A stretch of 64,000 bases of DNA from Candidatus Magasanikiibacteriota bacterium (GTDB lineage: Bacteria; Patescibacteria; ABY1; Magasanikbacterales; 2-02-FULL-50-9b). Both the position numbers and the translations under genes were made by a program. The notes under the pieces were generated by a model. That model saw nothing but the letters and a program-made list of their open reading frames with translations. It did not search any database and was not told where the DNA came from. The stretch lies in NCBI GenBank assembly GCA_903893485.1, contig CAITMK010000011.1, positions 33,167 through 97,166 of the forward strand. The letters are read 5' to 3'. Positions 49,038-57,339 of the stretch are shown piece by piece (the first letter of the stretch is position 1; each line of letters begins with the position of its first letter).

Positions 49038-50489
49038 ATGGACGCATTTGCATCAGTCACCGAACTTTCAATCGCACTTGCTGATAAAAAAATTTCAAGC
49101 CGCGAGCTAACTGATTTATATTTAGATCGCATCACAAAAATCGATCCATCATTAAATTCGCACCTTACCGTTGCGGCAGATTCTGCGCGCGTCGCCGCTG
49201 ATGCAATTGATGCGCGTCGTGCAACTGGCGAAAAACTCCATGCGCTGGCGGGTATTCCATTTGGCGTAAAAGATGCGATCACCACCGCTGGTGTTCGCGC
49301 AACCGGTGCGGCGAAAATTTTGGATAATTATATTCCAACGCACGACGCAACTGTGATCGCACGACTTCGTGCAGCGGGCGGTGTGATGATTGGCAAACAT
49401 AACTGCGATACATTTGGTCACGGCGCGAGTAATGAAAATTCAATGTATGGTCCCGCGAATAATCCGTGGGATGTGTCCCGTGTGGCGGGTGGTTCATCGG
49501 GTGGCTCAGGCGCGGCGGTTGCGGCAGGTTTGCAGCCATATGCAATCGGCGAAGATACCGGCGGTTCGGTGCGCGCACCAGCGGCTTTTTGTGGCGTGTC
49601 CGGCCTTAAGGTTAGTTATGGTCGCAACTCACGTTTTGGAGCAATGCCAATGGCATCTTCACTTGATACGGTTGGTGTGTTTGGTCAAACGGTTGCAGAT
49701 ATCGCACTGGTGATGCAAACCATTGCGGGCCATGATCCACTCGATCCAACTTCCGCGGTTGCACCAGTTCCAAATTACACCCACGCACTTGAAAAAACAG
49801 TGCAGGGACTTCGCATTGGCGTGCCCGCAGAATTTTTTTCCGATGATTTAGATCCTGCAATTCGCGCGTCAGTCGAAAGTGCACTCGAAGTTTTTCAAAA
49901 TGCGGGTGCGCAGCTTATTCCTGTTACGCTTCCGCACATTCAATACGCAATCGCAACCTATTATATTTTGGTACCGTGCGAAGATAGTTCAAATATGGCA
50001 CGCTACGATGGCATTCGCTACGGCGTGCGTGCGTCGCGTCCAGATTTATTTGAAACCTATGCGGCATCACGCACCGAAGGGTTGCCGAACGAAGTCAAAC
50101 GCCGCATTATGATTGGCACGTTTGCACTGTCGCACGGATATTACGAAGCATATTATTTACGTGCACAAAAAGCACGCACGTTAATTTGCCAAGATTTTGC
50201 AAACGCATTTGAAAAAGTTGATGTGATGATTTCGCCAACTATGCCAGAAATCGCATTTAAAAAAGGTGAAAAAACAACGGATCCGTTAAAAATGTATTTG
50301 GCGGATGTGTTTACGGGTAGCGCATCACTCGCTGGCTTGTCCGCACTATCGGTGCCTTGTGGATTTTCACAAAACATGCCAATCGGTATGCAAATTATTG
50401 CGCCACGATTGGCCGAAGATATTGCACTTCATGCGGGGCACATCTATCAAAAAAATTCTGATTGGCATACACGTCATCCTGCGGTATAA
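49038..50489 (+). CDS. gatA: Asp-tRNA(Asn)/Glu-tRNA(Gln) amidotransferase subunit GatA
   Basis: The amidase subunit (483 aa). It has the Ser-cisSer-Lys triad: Lys in FGVKDAI, cis-Ser in VAGGSSGGSGAAVAAGL, and the nucleophile in IGEDTGGSVRAPA. Glutamine-derived ammonia is passed to GatB. It follows gatC by 1 nt and precedes a TATAAT-like box for the next gene. Confidence 0.97.
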   Translation: MDAFASVTELSIALADKKISSRELTDLYLDRITKIDPSLNSHLTVAADSARVAADAIDARRATGEKLHALAGIPFGVKDAITTAGVRATGAAKILDNYIPTHDATVIARLRAAGGVMIGKHNCDTFGHGASNENSMYGPANNPWDVSRVAGGSSGGSGAAVAAGLQPYAIGEDTGGSVRAPAAFCGVSGLKVSYGRNSRFGAMPMASSLDTVGVFGQTVADIALVMQTIAGHDPLDPTSAVAPVPNYTHALEKTVQGLRIGVPAEFFSDDLDPAIRASVESALEVFQNAGAQLIPVTLPHIQYAIATYYILVPCEDSSNMARYDGIRYGVRASRPDLFETYAASRTEGLPNEVKRRIMIGTFALSHGYYEAYYLRAQKARTLICQDFANAFEKVDVMISPTMPEIAFKKGEKTTDPLKMYLADVFTGSASLAGLSALSVPCGFSQNMPIGMQIIAPRLAEDIALHAGHIYQKNSDWHTRHPAV

Positions 50490-50490
50490 T
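50485..50490 (+). promoter_or_regulatory. -10 box of the tandem LOG gene
   Basis: TATAAT spans the end of gatA, 14 nt before ATG 50505. The leader would be about 7 nt. Confidence 0.45.
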
Positions 50491-50504
50491 AGTCTCGTTC
50501 TTTT

Positions 50505-51842
50505 ATGACTGAAACAAAACAAACCGTTGCCGGCGCGGTAATGCGCGGCCATTCAATCGATTTACGTGGAAGCACGTGGCAAGTTTTTCGTATCATGGCA
50601 GAATTCGTGGAAGGGTATCAGTTTTTATCGCAGCTTACCAAACAAGTGACCGTGTTTGGCTCAGCGCGCACGCCTTCTTCAAGTAAATTTTATAAAATTG
50701 CAGAAAGTTTAGGCCAACAATTGGCTGCAGAAAAATATACCGTCATTACGGGCGGTGGACCAGGCGTGATGGAGGCAGCAAACAAAGGTGCCTACCAACA
50801 CGGTGGTACCTCAGTCGGACTCAACATTGAGCTTCCACATGAACAACATTTAAATCCATTCGTGCAGCATTCACTTGGATTTTATTATTTTCTGACGCGC
50901 AAAGTAATGCTTACTACGCCGTCGCTTGCGTTTGTGTACATGCCCGGTGGTTTTGGTACCATGGATGAACTTTTTGAAGTGCTTGATCAAATGCGTTATG
51001 GTCAAATTTCTCGCGCGCCAATTATTTTAATCGACAAAACATATTGGGAGCCAGTGATTCATTTTTTGCGTAGCAACGTATTCGAACGAATTCATGCGCT
51101 GCAAGAAATTGATTTGTCCATGATTCATGCGGTTGATACCGCGGAAGAAGGCATGGAAATTATTCGTAAAACAAAAACAAAACCACAAGTTTGCGCAATG
51201 GATGCCGCGCAGTTTTGTTCTGACGACGCAGTTAACTGGCGCGTGTTTCGTATTATGGCCGAATTGGTTGAAGGCTTTGCTTTTTTGGAAGGTATGGGTC
51301 CGGTAATTACGATTTTAGGGACGCCACGGGTGAATCCCGATAGCCAATATTGCAAAGATGCTTACGTGCTCGGGCAAATGATCGCGAAGAAAAAAGTTGG
51401 CGTATTAACCGCGGGTGGCGGCGGGGTGCACGAAGCCGCCAACAAAGGTGCATTCGAAATGGGCCGTGGCTCATATGGTATGGACATGCACATGCAAGTG
51501 AGTGGGGAACACGAACGTGCAAATCCATATCTCACCAAAAGTCATAGTTTTGCGTTTCCGTTTACGCGCAAACTCATGCTTACCACGCCGTCACGCGGGT
51601 TCGTATTATTTCCGGGTGGTTACGGAACATTAAATTTGTGTTTTGAAATATTAACCTTAATTCAAACGGGAAAGCTTGCAGGCATTCCAATTGTTTTGTA
51701 CGGTGGTGAATTCTGGAGACCATTGCTTAAATTCATTCAAGAAAATCAGTTCGAACAAGAACATAATATTTCCAAGGAAGATTTAAATTTGTATCACATT
51801 GCCGATACGCCAGCAGAAGTCATGAAAATTTTGGGATTGTAA
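50505..51842 (+). CDS. Tandem LOG-domain protein (TIGR00730 family, duplicated)
   Basis: The 445-aa protein holds two LOG/lysine-decarboxylase-like Rossmann domains. The first (about 40-230) has VFGSARTPSSSKFY, VITGGGPGVMEAANKGA, and PGGFGTMDELFE with the catalytic Glu. The second (about 255-440) repeats the fold with VLTAGGGGVHEAANKGA but has PGGYGTLNLCFE, so the Glu after PGGxGTxx is lost. LOG enzymes release free bases from nucleotide-like substrates. The inactive copy may serve in pairing or regulation. lgt starts 1 nt later. Confidence 0.87.
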   Translation: MTETKQTVAGAVMRGHSIDLRGSTWQVFRIMAEFVEGYQFLSQLTKQVTVFGSARTPSSSKFYKIAESLGQQLAAEKYTVITGGGPGVMEAANKGAYQHGGTSVGLNIELPHEQHLNPFVQHSLGFYYFLTRKVMLTTPSLAFVYMPGGFGTMDELFEVLDQMRYGQISRAPIILIDKTYWEPVIHFLRSNVFERIHALQEIDLSMIHAVDTAEEGMEIIRKTKTKPQVCAMDAAQFCSDDAVNWRVFRIMAELVEGFAFLEGMGPVITILGTPRVNPDSQYCKDAYVLGQMIAKKKVGVLTAGGGGVHEAANKGAFEMGRGSYGMDMHMQVSGEHERANPYLTKSHSFAFPFTRKLMLTTPSRGFVLFPGGYGTLNLCFEILTLIQTGKLAGIPIVLYGGEFWRPLLKFIQENQFEQEHNISKEDLNLYHIADTPAEVMKILGL

Positions 51843-51843
51843 T

Positions 51844-52614
51844 ATGGTGTTGCCGTATTTTGACCTACAAGTTGTCACCATAGGGCCGCTACATATTTTT
51901 GTATGGGGTTCGTTTATTGCAGCGGGGATTGGCGTTTTTTTGTGGCGCGCGTATGCACTCAGCGCAAAATATCCAAAAAAGTTTTTTGAGCGAATCGTGG
52001 ACGTTACGACGTGGATGATTATTGGAATGTTTTTGTGCGCACGCTTGGCTCACGTGTTTTTTTATGAACCAGCATTTTTTGCCGCGCATCCGCTGGAAAT
52101 TTTTATGGTGTGGCATGGTGGTCTTGCATCAACGGGTGGAATTTTTGGTGCAGTCGTGGCCGCGCTGCTATATTTTCGTCATTTTAAGCTGCCAATCCTG
52201 CAATACGCGGATTTTATTTGCGCCGCCATGCCGCTCGGGTGGGTTGTGGGTCGCATTGGGTGCTACGTCACGCACATGCATCCAGGAATTTTGCTTGGCC
52301 CCCATGCGCTGCTTGCGGTTGCGTATCCGGATGGCCCCCGCGCGGATTTAGGATTATACGAAGCCATCGCCTGGCTCGGCATCGCGCTGTTTGTGTGGGT
52401 TGCTCACAAAAAACAACACTCGCCAGGATTTTATGTGGCGAGTGTTGCAATGTTGTACGGCGTTATCCGTTTCGTTTTAGATTTTTTTCGTGCACAAGAT
52501 GTCATGATGCCGGATATGCGATACGCCGGTCTTACACCTGCGCAATACGCCATGATCATTTTATTTTTTGTTGGCGCCGCACTATTTACGCAATCGAAAC
52601 GAGTTCGATCTTAA
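51844..52614 (+). CDS. lgt: Prolipoprotein diacylglyceryl transferase Lgt
   Basis: Lgt attaches diacylglycerol to lipobox cysteines. The 256-aa membrane protein has several helices, the HGGLASTGG motif (here WHGGLASTGGIFG) and GWVVGRIGCYVTHMHPG, with the RIGC motif of the family. The gene products with a lipobox-like cysteine in this window (such as the CuA protein) would be substrates. Its 3' end overlaps the minus-strand FKBP gene by 29 nt. Confidence 0.93.
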   Translation: MVLPYFDLQVVTIGPLHIFVWGSFIAAGIGVFLWRAYALSAKYPKKFFERIVDVTTWMIIGMFLCARLAHVFFYEPAFFAAHPLEIFMVWHGGLASTGGIFGAVVAALLYFRHFKLPILQYADFICAAMPLGWVVGRIGCYVTHMHPGILLGPHALLAVAYPDGPRADLGLYEAIAWLGIALFVWVAHKKQHSPGFYVASVAMLYGVIRFVLDFFRAQDVMMPDMRYAGLTPAQYAMIILFFVGAALFTQSKRVRS

Positions 52615-53011
52615 ACGTTAAATCTTTACCCGCAAGCGCATGATTCGCATCGATCGTAATTGACTCAGGGCTGTCTTCAATAACGCGCACCACGAGTGGG
52701 CCCGCTGGACCTTGCATCTGCAATTGGTCGCCGGTTACAGGATTTAACTCTGGTGGCAACTGCTCACGCTTAATCGTTGCAATCATTTCTGGGTGCGATT
52801 CGCCGTATGCTTTTTCTGCTGGAATTGTTACGATAATTGATTCGCCTGGCTCGAGCTGCAATGCGGCTTCTTCAAATCCGGCAATTACTTGGCCGCCACC
52901 GATCGTAAACTGCAGTGGGTCGCGGCCTTCTGATGAATCAAAAATAGATCCGTCATCGAGTGAACCGGTGTAGTGAATGTGAACAATATTTCCTTCTTGT
53001 GGTTTTGACAT
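52586..53011 (-). CDS. FKBP-type peptidyl-prolyl isomerase (SlyD-like)
   Basis: A 141-aa proline isomerase and chaperone. It has the FKBP core HIHYTGSLDDGSIFDSS, FTIGGGQVIAGFEEA, and PGESIIVTIPAEKAYGE, followed by an inserted IF domain (DQLQMQGPAGPLVVRV) and FDANHALAGKDLTF-like end (here IDANHALAGKDLTFKI). The His-rich tail of SlyD is missing. It is cytoplasmic and lies next to a DoxX gene on the same strand. Confidence 0.93.
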   Translation of the reverse strand: MSKPQEGNIVHIHYTGSLDDGSIFDSSEGRDPLQFTIGGGQVIAGFEEAALQLEPGESIIVTIPAEKAYGESHPEMIATIKREQLPPELNPVTGDQLQMQGPAGPLVVRVIEDSPESITIDANHALAGKDLTFKIELVSIA

Positions 53012-53014
53012 AGG

Positions 53015-53398
53015 TTACAAAATAATAGTACCAGCGCCCAAGATAACTAACACAAGACAAGCGCCAAAGATAATTAAATCAAGTTCCCAACCTGCGTCAG
53101 CGGTGAATGGCTTTTTCCAGGTAAAGATTTTTTTGTACATGGCACCGAGCATGATACAAATAAGTCCAAGTGCTGCCCAGCCGGTGAGTACACCAAAAAT
53201 TACGCCTAATCCACCAGCAATTTCAGCGATGGACAAAAAACGCATGAGGTTAAGCATTCCTGATGGCATTTGCGCGGATGGCGTCATTTTCCACATGGCT
53301 GTTTTTTTGTAGCCATGCACTAAAAAGATTGCGCCAATGATGAGGCGAAGCGCTAAAAGCGCCAAATCGCTGTATACATGAAGAAAGGCGAGGTTCAT
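53015..53398 (-). CDS. DoxX-family membrane protein
   Basis: The 127-aa protein has four membrane segments. It shows the DoxX pattern: LALLALRLIIGAIFLVHGYKKTA, LSIAEIAGGLGVIFGVLTGWAALGLI and the final WELDLIIFGACLVLVILG. The ATG at 53398 (MNLAFLHVYSD) is preferred to a start at 53422. It differs from the DoxX protein at 3904 by having no Cys-rich tail. It is upstream of the FKBP gene, 3 nt away. Confidence 0.87.
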   Translation of the reverse strand: MNLAFLHVYSDLALLALRLIIGAIFLVHGYKKTAMWKMTPSAQMPSGMLNLMRFLSIAEIAGGLGVIFGVLTGWAALGLICIMLGAMYKKIFTWKKPFTADAGWELDLIIFGACLVLVILGAGTIIL

Positions 53399-53494
53399 AT
53401 AATATATGAAAGAATAATGCATAAAGTATAGGTTTTTAGCACTAAAAAGTCAACGAATGCACCTAAATTAAAGTAAAACTCGTATATAAAATAT

Positions 53495-54136
53495 ATGCGC
53501 AGAATAGCAATTTTCATGTCATTATTTGGTGCTTTTTTTGCGCCAATCGCGGCTCAGGCAATAACAACCTCCAAAGCAGAGGGTGTTGATCGCTCTGCTG
53601 CGGCAAAAGCCGCAAGCTGGACGGGCACCATTATCGGCATCAACGAAGGTGAACACAGTTTCGTAATTACTGAAGGAACAAAACTCGATCACATCACCAC
53701 CTACGCGCAGCGTAGTGTGCGGATTAGTGCAAATACTGATTTATATAAAAATGGTGATGCGGTTGCGTTTAGTAACTTCGATATCGGCGATCGAATTACG
53801 GTAAGTGGCGGCTATAATAGCGCCAAACGTATTATCACGGCAACACAAATTATCGCGGGTAAAACAGTTGCGGCGGCACCAACAAAGCTTACTGATTCAA
53901 GTGTTTCCAACACCAACGGACTTTCGCGCAATCTGCAAGTTGGTAGCCGCGGTGCAGATGTCACTTGGCTACAAACATTCTTAAAAAATAATGGGTATTT
54001 CAAAGTTCCTACGGGAACAGCTTTCGGCCTATTTGGTACCGCCACAAAAATGGCGGTACAAGCATATCAGCGCGCCGTTAAATTGCCCATTACCGGCACG
54101 GTTGGCCCCATGACGCGGGCAAAACTTAATGGCTAA
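53495..54136 (+). CDS. Secreted peptidoglycan-binding protein
   Basis: A 213-aa exported protein with signal peptide MRRIAIFMSLFGAFFAPIAAQA. The middle (about 40-125) is a beta-rich domain with ISANTDLYKNGDAV and IGDRITVSGGY. The C-terminus (about 145-210) is a PG_binding_1 domain with LQVGSRGADVTWLQTFLKNNGYF and ITGTVGPMTRAKLNG. It should bind the cell wall; no catalytic domain is seen. A TATATAAAAT stretch lies just before the ATG. Confidence 0.9.
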   Translation: MRRIAIFMSLFGAFFAPIAAQAITTSKAEGVDRSAAAKAASWTGTIIGINEGEHSFVITEGTKLDHITTYAQRSVRISANTDLYKNGDAVAFSNFDIGDRITVSGGYNSAKRIITATQIIAGKTVAAAPTKLTDSSVSNTNGLSRNLQVGSRGADVTWLQTFLKNNGYFKVPTGTAFGLFGTATKMAVQAYQRAVKLPITGTVGPMTRAKLNG

Positions 54137-54192
54137 ACGGTTGACACTGTAAAAATTTTTTGCAAGATTGCCGGACCTGATGCGTTTTTATA

Positions 54193-54221
54193 TTGACAAA
54201 AAGCGCTTTTCATGAAAAACT
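54193..54221 (+). promoter_or_regulatory. Promoter of orphan gene 54258
   Basis: TTGACA (54193-54198), a 17-nt spacer and AAAACT (54216-54221). The -10 is weak but the spacing matches the other orphan promoters. Confidence 0.55.
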
Positions 54222-54257
54222 GCCTGCACGCGGGACATGCCCCACGGAGGTTACACC

Positions 54258-54941
54258 ATGGTCATGCTAAGAATAATCAGCATTGGGGCGCCGCAGCCGC
54301 GCTGTGAGCAGTGCGATGCTGCTGAAAAGGCAATGAATTATGCGAACAGCTGTCGCAAGGAGGAAGAATCAGCGCGAATGATCAAGAACGGTGTGATCAT
54401 CGTTGCAAGCCTGATTATGATCCTGTGTTTTGCGGCATCGGATTCTGCGTTCTTTCGCGCAGCGCTGATCGTGGTTGGGGCGGTCGCTGCATTTTGGGTC
54501 TGGGCATCGCTCGCCCCGAAAGCCAAGGAGGCGCTGGCAAAGTACCGCAATTCACGCACCGCGGTGCGACCGCTCATCTTGGCTGGCAAATACCACGTGC
54601 ACGAGTGTGGACGAGCGCTCCTGCTTGACCCGGCCGTCTTGTGTATTGGCATTGGTCCACCGGAGTACGAGCAGGTGCTCCAAGCTAAGCACTGCTTCGT
54701 CTTTGTGAAAAGTACCGGATGCAGCGGATCGATTCAGTGGCGTGACTCAGCGAACAAGTCACTGACGCTGCCAGCTGAAACCATGGTCACGATGATTATG
54801 GCGGCTGGAGTCACGACGCGGCGGCATGCACAAGTGACTGCAAATCCCGAATGGACCATCAAGGCGGTCCTCAGTAGGATGGCAGCGCATGTCATCGCTC
54901 ACCAGCCGTCGCACATCGAAAAAGAAACTGAAGCGAACTAA
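54258..54941 (+). CDS. Two-helix membrane orphan protein
   Basis: The 227-aa protein has a short N-terminal region with a CxxC (CEQC), two membrane helices (VIIVASLIMILCFAA and AALIVVGAVAAFWVWASL), then a soluble domain of about 140 residues that holds several cysteines. The start ATG 54258 follows GGAGGT (54246-54251); an in-frame ATG at 54237 lies upstream of that site and is less likely. Composition is GC-rich. No family is recognised. It belongs to the orphan class. Confidence 0.75.
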   Translation: MVMLRIISIGAPQPRCEQCDAAEKAMNYANSCRKEEESARMIKNGVIIVASLIMILCFAASDSAFFRAALIVVGAVAAFWVWASLAPKAKEALAKYRNSRTAVRPLILAGKYHVHECGRALLLDPAVLCIGIGPPEYEQVLQAKHCFVFVKSTGCSGSIQWRDSANKSLTLPAETMVTMIMAAGVTTRRHAQVTANPEWTIKAVLSRMAAHVIAHQPSHIEKETEAN

Positions 54942-54945
54942 GCAA

Positions 54946-55012
54946 ACACCCGAGCTTGCTCCAAGCTCTCCCACCGACACTCGTGGGATTTCTGAAAAGA
55001 AGGGTGTTTTTT
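54946..55012 (+). terminator. Three-stem nested terminator of orphan gene 54258
   Basis: An outer ACACCC/GGGTGT stem (54946-54951 with 55002-55007) encloses two side-by-side hairpins: GAGCTTG/CAAGCTC (54952-54968) and CCCAC/GTGGG (54970-54987). A run of seven T follows. The three-way layout is unusual for a terminator. Confidence 0.8.
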
Positions 55013-55046
55013 TATTTTGTGTGATAAAATAAAAGAAATATTTTGT

Positions 55047-55715
55047 ATGTCATCTGAATTTCCAAAGCCTGAATCAGCACTTGCCATGCGCGCGGATGTG
55101 AGACGCGATTTACCCGCAACACAGTTAACATTGCTGCGCGCAGTTGCGTGGGAAGAACTTGCTGCACGTCGTGCGCAAAAAGATTTAGAAACAACCGATC
55201 CAGGATTATTTCAAATGTTAAGTCAGGCGTCCGTGATTGCGCAACAGCAAGTCCATGAGGCAGAAGCAGCGCACGCAAAAATGCGCGCAGAAAAATTAGC
55301 CGAGGTGCGCACCTACGAACAGTTGCTCGCGGTTGCAATTTGGGAAATCGAAACGCAAGGTTTTGATACGATGGCATCGGTACCGATTTATACGGGCGGT
55401 AAATCGCCATTTCCAAAAGAAAACATGGCACACGCAGAAATGTTTATGCTGTATTTAAGTTCACGCGGCTATCGCGTGTGGAATCAAATTCCATATTTGG
55501 ATGAAAATTTGCAAATTGATTCCGAGCACATGAAAAACATTCGAGAAAAATTTGTGAAATTTTTTATTCCGCTTATGCAGTCTCGCAAACTTGCGCATTT
55601 AATTATGATGCCAGGCTGGGAAAAATCCAGCGGTTGCACCACGGAGCACACCGAGGCGCAAGGTAGTGGCACGCAGGTGCAATATGGAAGGGAAGATTGG
55701 GAGTCGATTTATTGA
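55047..55715 (+). CDS. Protein with nucleoside 2-deoxyribosyltransferase-like C-terminus
   Basis: The 222-aa protein has a helical, charged N-terminal half (residues 1-110, with ASVIAQQQVHEAEAAHAKMRAEKLAEV). The C-terminal half has HAEMFMLYLSSRGYRVWNQIP and LIMMPGWEKSSGCTTEHTEA, matching the DUF4406/nucleoside deoxyribosyltransferase-like pattern. Enzymes of this group act on nucleoside or nucleotide bonds; the family fit is moderate. ATG 55047 is used. The next gene's promoter begins 3 nt before its stop codon ends. Confidence 0.6.
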   Translation: MSSEFPKPESALAMRADVRRDLPATQLTLLRAVAWEELAARRAQKDLETTDPGLFQMLSQASVIAQQQVHEAEAAHAKMRAEKLAEVRTYEQLLAVAIWEIETQGFDTMASVPIYTGGKSPFPKENMAHAEMFMLYLSSRGYRVWNQIPYLDENLQIDSEHMKNIREKFVKFFIPLMQSRKLAHLIMMPGWEKSSGCTTEHTEAQGSGTQVQYGREDWESIY

Positions 55716-55740
55716 CAAAAACCAAAAAAAGGGCGATTAT
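55712..55740 (+). promoter_or_regulatory. Promoter of orphan gene 55789
   Basis: TTGACA (55712-55717), a 17-nt spacer and GATTAT (55735-55740). The first 18 nt are identical to the promoter at 17353. A perfect hairpin (55744-55751 with 55761-55768) lies in the leader. Confidence 0.75.
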
Positions 55741-55788
55741 GTGGCCTGGCAGCTTCCTGTTGCCAGGCTTTTACGAATGGGGGATTCC

Positions 55789-56454
55789 ATGAAAAAATAC
55801 GGATACGTTTCGGGATATTCGCGGCCCAGCCATCTTGATCAGCAGTCGCGCATCTTGAACTATTGCTTTCCTCATCTTGCGACGTATGACGCGTCGCTTG
55901 AGGGTGTTTGCAATGCCGCCTACGCCGAGGGCAAGTTGCTTCTGCCATATTGGGGAGCTTTGGGGCCGACGTATAACGATGCGTTGCAAGCAGCGCTGTC
56001 GATGCTCGCACAAGTTCGGCGCCGCGGTGAATTTCTCAATCTACGCCCGAATGAGATGGGCGCTAATGTGTTGCGGCAAACCGACGCAAAGATGGCGGCA
56101 ATTGATAAGCTGCGTCGCAAGCAACCCGACCAGGATTTTCTTTTGATTGACGGACAGCTCGGGCAGCGATTTCCGCACACGACTCGGTACAGCGCGGAAA
56201 CAGTTCTCTGCGAAAACGAGTTTTTGTTTGGCGCATTCGAGGTGGCGATCTTCATTCTGACGCACCCCGAGCGCATGGATGATTTTCGTGATATGTCCCT
56301 TGAGTGCGCAGGCGACGAGTGTCGCTTGGCGCTGGAAGGTCCGTGGGAAGATATCCCGTTCTTTCAGTTCGATGGGCAACTCAATTTCAACATGACTTCG
56401 CAACATGTGGCGCATCCCGAGGGAAGCATTGCTTCGGGATTTTTGCCACGATAG
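55789..56454 (+). CDS. Orphan protein of unknown function
   Basis: A 221-aa soluble protein. It has three cysteines near the start and middle (LNYCFP, EGVCNAAY, VLCENEF), and blocks such as DFLLIDGQLGQRFPHTTRYS and FGAFEVAIFILTHPERMDD. No motif is recognised. The start ATG 55789 follows a GGGGGA site; longer frames would cross the promoter. The 49-nt leader has an 8-bp hairpin before the RBS, which could control translation. Member of the orphan class. Confidence 0.75.
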   Translation: MKKYGYVSGYSRPSHLDQQSRILNYCFPHLATYDASLEGVCNAAYAEGKLLLPYWGALGPTYNDALQAALSMLAQVRRRGEFLNLRPNEMGANVLRQTDAKMAAIDKLRRKQPDQDFLLIDGQLGQRFPHTTRYSAETVLCENEFLFGAFEVAIFILTHPERMDDFRDMSLECAGDECRLALEGPWEDIPFFQFDGQLNFNMTSQHVAHPEGSIASGFLPR

Positions 56455-56462
56455 CTCAAGTC

Positions 56463-56507
56463 AAACCCAAACTTATTGCAAGGAGGCAATGGGGATGGGT
56501 TTTTATT
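56463..56507 (+). terminator. Nested terminator of orphan gene 55789
   Basis: Outer AAACCC/GGGTTT stem (56463-56468 with 56497-56502) with inner ATTGC/GCAAT (56475-56479 with 56486-56490) and a T-rich end. Confidence 0.7.
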
Positions 56508-56552
56508 TTTGTAGAATTGAGAATTTGGTAAATGCTTGCTACTATAGAGTAT

Positions 56553-56801
56553 ATGAAATCAGCTAGCGAACAAAAATTGCCACACGTATTGCCAAAAGAT
56601 TTGCAGCAAGCGATTGCTGGCAAGCCTAAGGCGCAAGTACTGTGGGATATAATTACACCGCTCGCGCGCAATGAGTGGATTTGTTGGGTTACGTCTGGCA
56701 AGCTGCAGGAGACGCGGGGGATTCGGATCGAGAAAATGCTGTCGAAACTTGCGGGTGGAATGCGTCGGCCGTGTTGTTGGGCGGGGTGTAAACATCGTTA
56801 A
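56553..56801 (+). CDS. YdeI/OmdA-like small protein
   Basis: The 82-aa protein matches the C-terminal YdeI/OmdA domain: LPKDLQQAIAGKP, FWDIITPLARNEWICWVTSGK-like block (here LWDIITPLARNEWICWV), KLQETRGIRIEKMLSKLAGG. The last residues carry CCW and C (RRPCCWAGCKH). It is shorter than full YdeI proteins. Start ATG 56553 follows a TATAGAGTAT stretch, so the leader is minimal. The function of the domain is poorly known. Confidence 0.72.
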   Translation: MKSASEQKLPHVLPKDLQQAIAGKPKAQVLWDIITPLARNEWICWVTSGKLQETRGIRIEKMLSKLAGGMRRPCCWAGCKHR

Positions 56802-56808
56802 TAGAAAA

Positions 56809-56828
56809 AAGCCCTCTTTCGGGGGCTC
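56809..56828. terminator. Terminator between YdeI-like gene and tRNA-Ser
   Basis: An AGCCC/GGGCT stem with a TCTTTCGG loop and an A/T tract on the 5' side; it serves the minus-strand tRNA-Ser best. Confidence 0.65.
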
Positions 56829-56834
56829 AATTCA

Positions 56835-56922
56835 TGGCGGAGAGGAGAGGATTCGAACCTCCGGTCCCTTGCGAGACGCCGCCTTTCCAAGGCGGTGCAC
56901 TAGACCACTATGCGACCTCTCC
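56835..56922 (-). tRNA. trnS: tRNA-Ser (anticodon GGA)
   Basis: Minus strand: acceptor GGAGAGG/CCTCTCC, anticodon stem CCGCC/GGCGG with loop TTGGAAA and GGA at 34-36, a long variable arm as expected for class II tRNAs, T-arm GGAGG/TTCGAAT/CCTCT. Discriminator G and encoded CCA (56837-56835). Confidence 0.96.
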
Positions 56923-57009
56923 GTGCGCTTGCAATTCTACCGGAAGATTAAGATTTTATCAACCCCACGATTGCTTTTTTGCCTCCGCCGCGCTACTATA
57001 CCAGTAGCT

Positions 57010-57339
57010 ATGAAAGTACGTCTCAAAACAGCTCCTGGCAAGCCGGCACTGCAATTAATGCGTGATGCTGGCTATGCGCAATACGTTTCCAAACATGATG
57101 ATCACGTGAGTTATGTGCGGCGCGTGGCCGGCTACGAATTTCCACGTTTCCATGTGTACGTCGATGAATCAGGCGCGCTGCCAACAATTTCCATTCACAT
57201 CGACCAAAAAGGCGTGATTTATGAAGGCGCAGCGCACGCGCACAACGGGGAATACACCGGCCCGCTCATTCAGGAAGAATTGCTCCGCATGCGCGACGCC
57301 ATTGGCATTCAATTTATTGTTTTAAATTCAGAAAGATGA
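57010..57339 (+). CDS. Small conserved-looking protein upstream of dnaG
   Basis: The 109-aa protein is an alpha/beta domain (RFHVYVDESGALPTISIHIDQKG, then YEGAAHAHNGEYTG). It has several His residues that could bind metal, but no known motif. ATG 57010 follows a TATA-like GCTACTATA stretch. The stop overlaps the dnaG start, so the gene is coupled to primase and sigma factor. I do not recognise the family. Confidence 0.78.
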   Translation: MKVRLKTAPGKPALQLMRDAGYAQYVSKHDDHVSYVRRVAGYEFPRFHVYVDESGALPTISIHIDQKGVIYEGAAHAHNGEYTGPLIQEELLRMRDAIGIQFIVLNSER

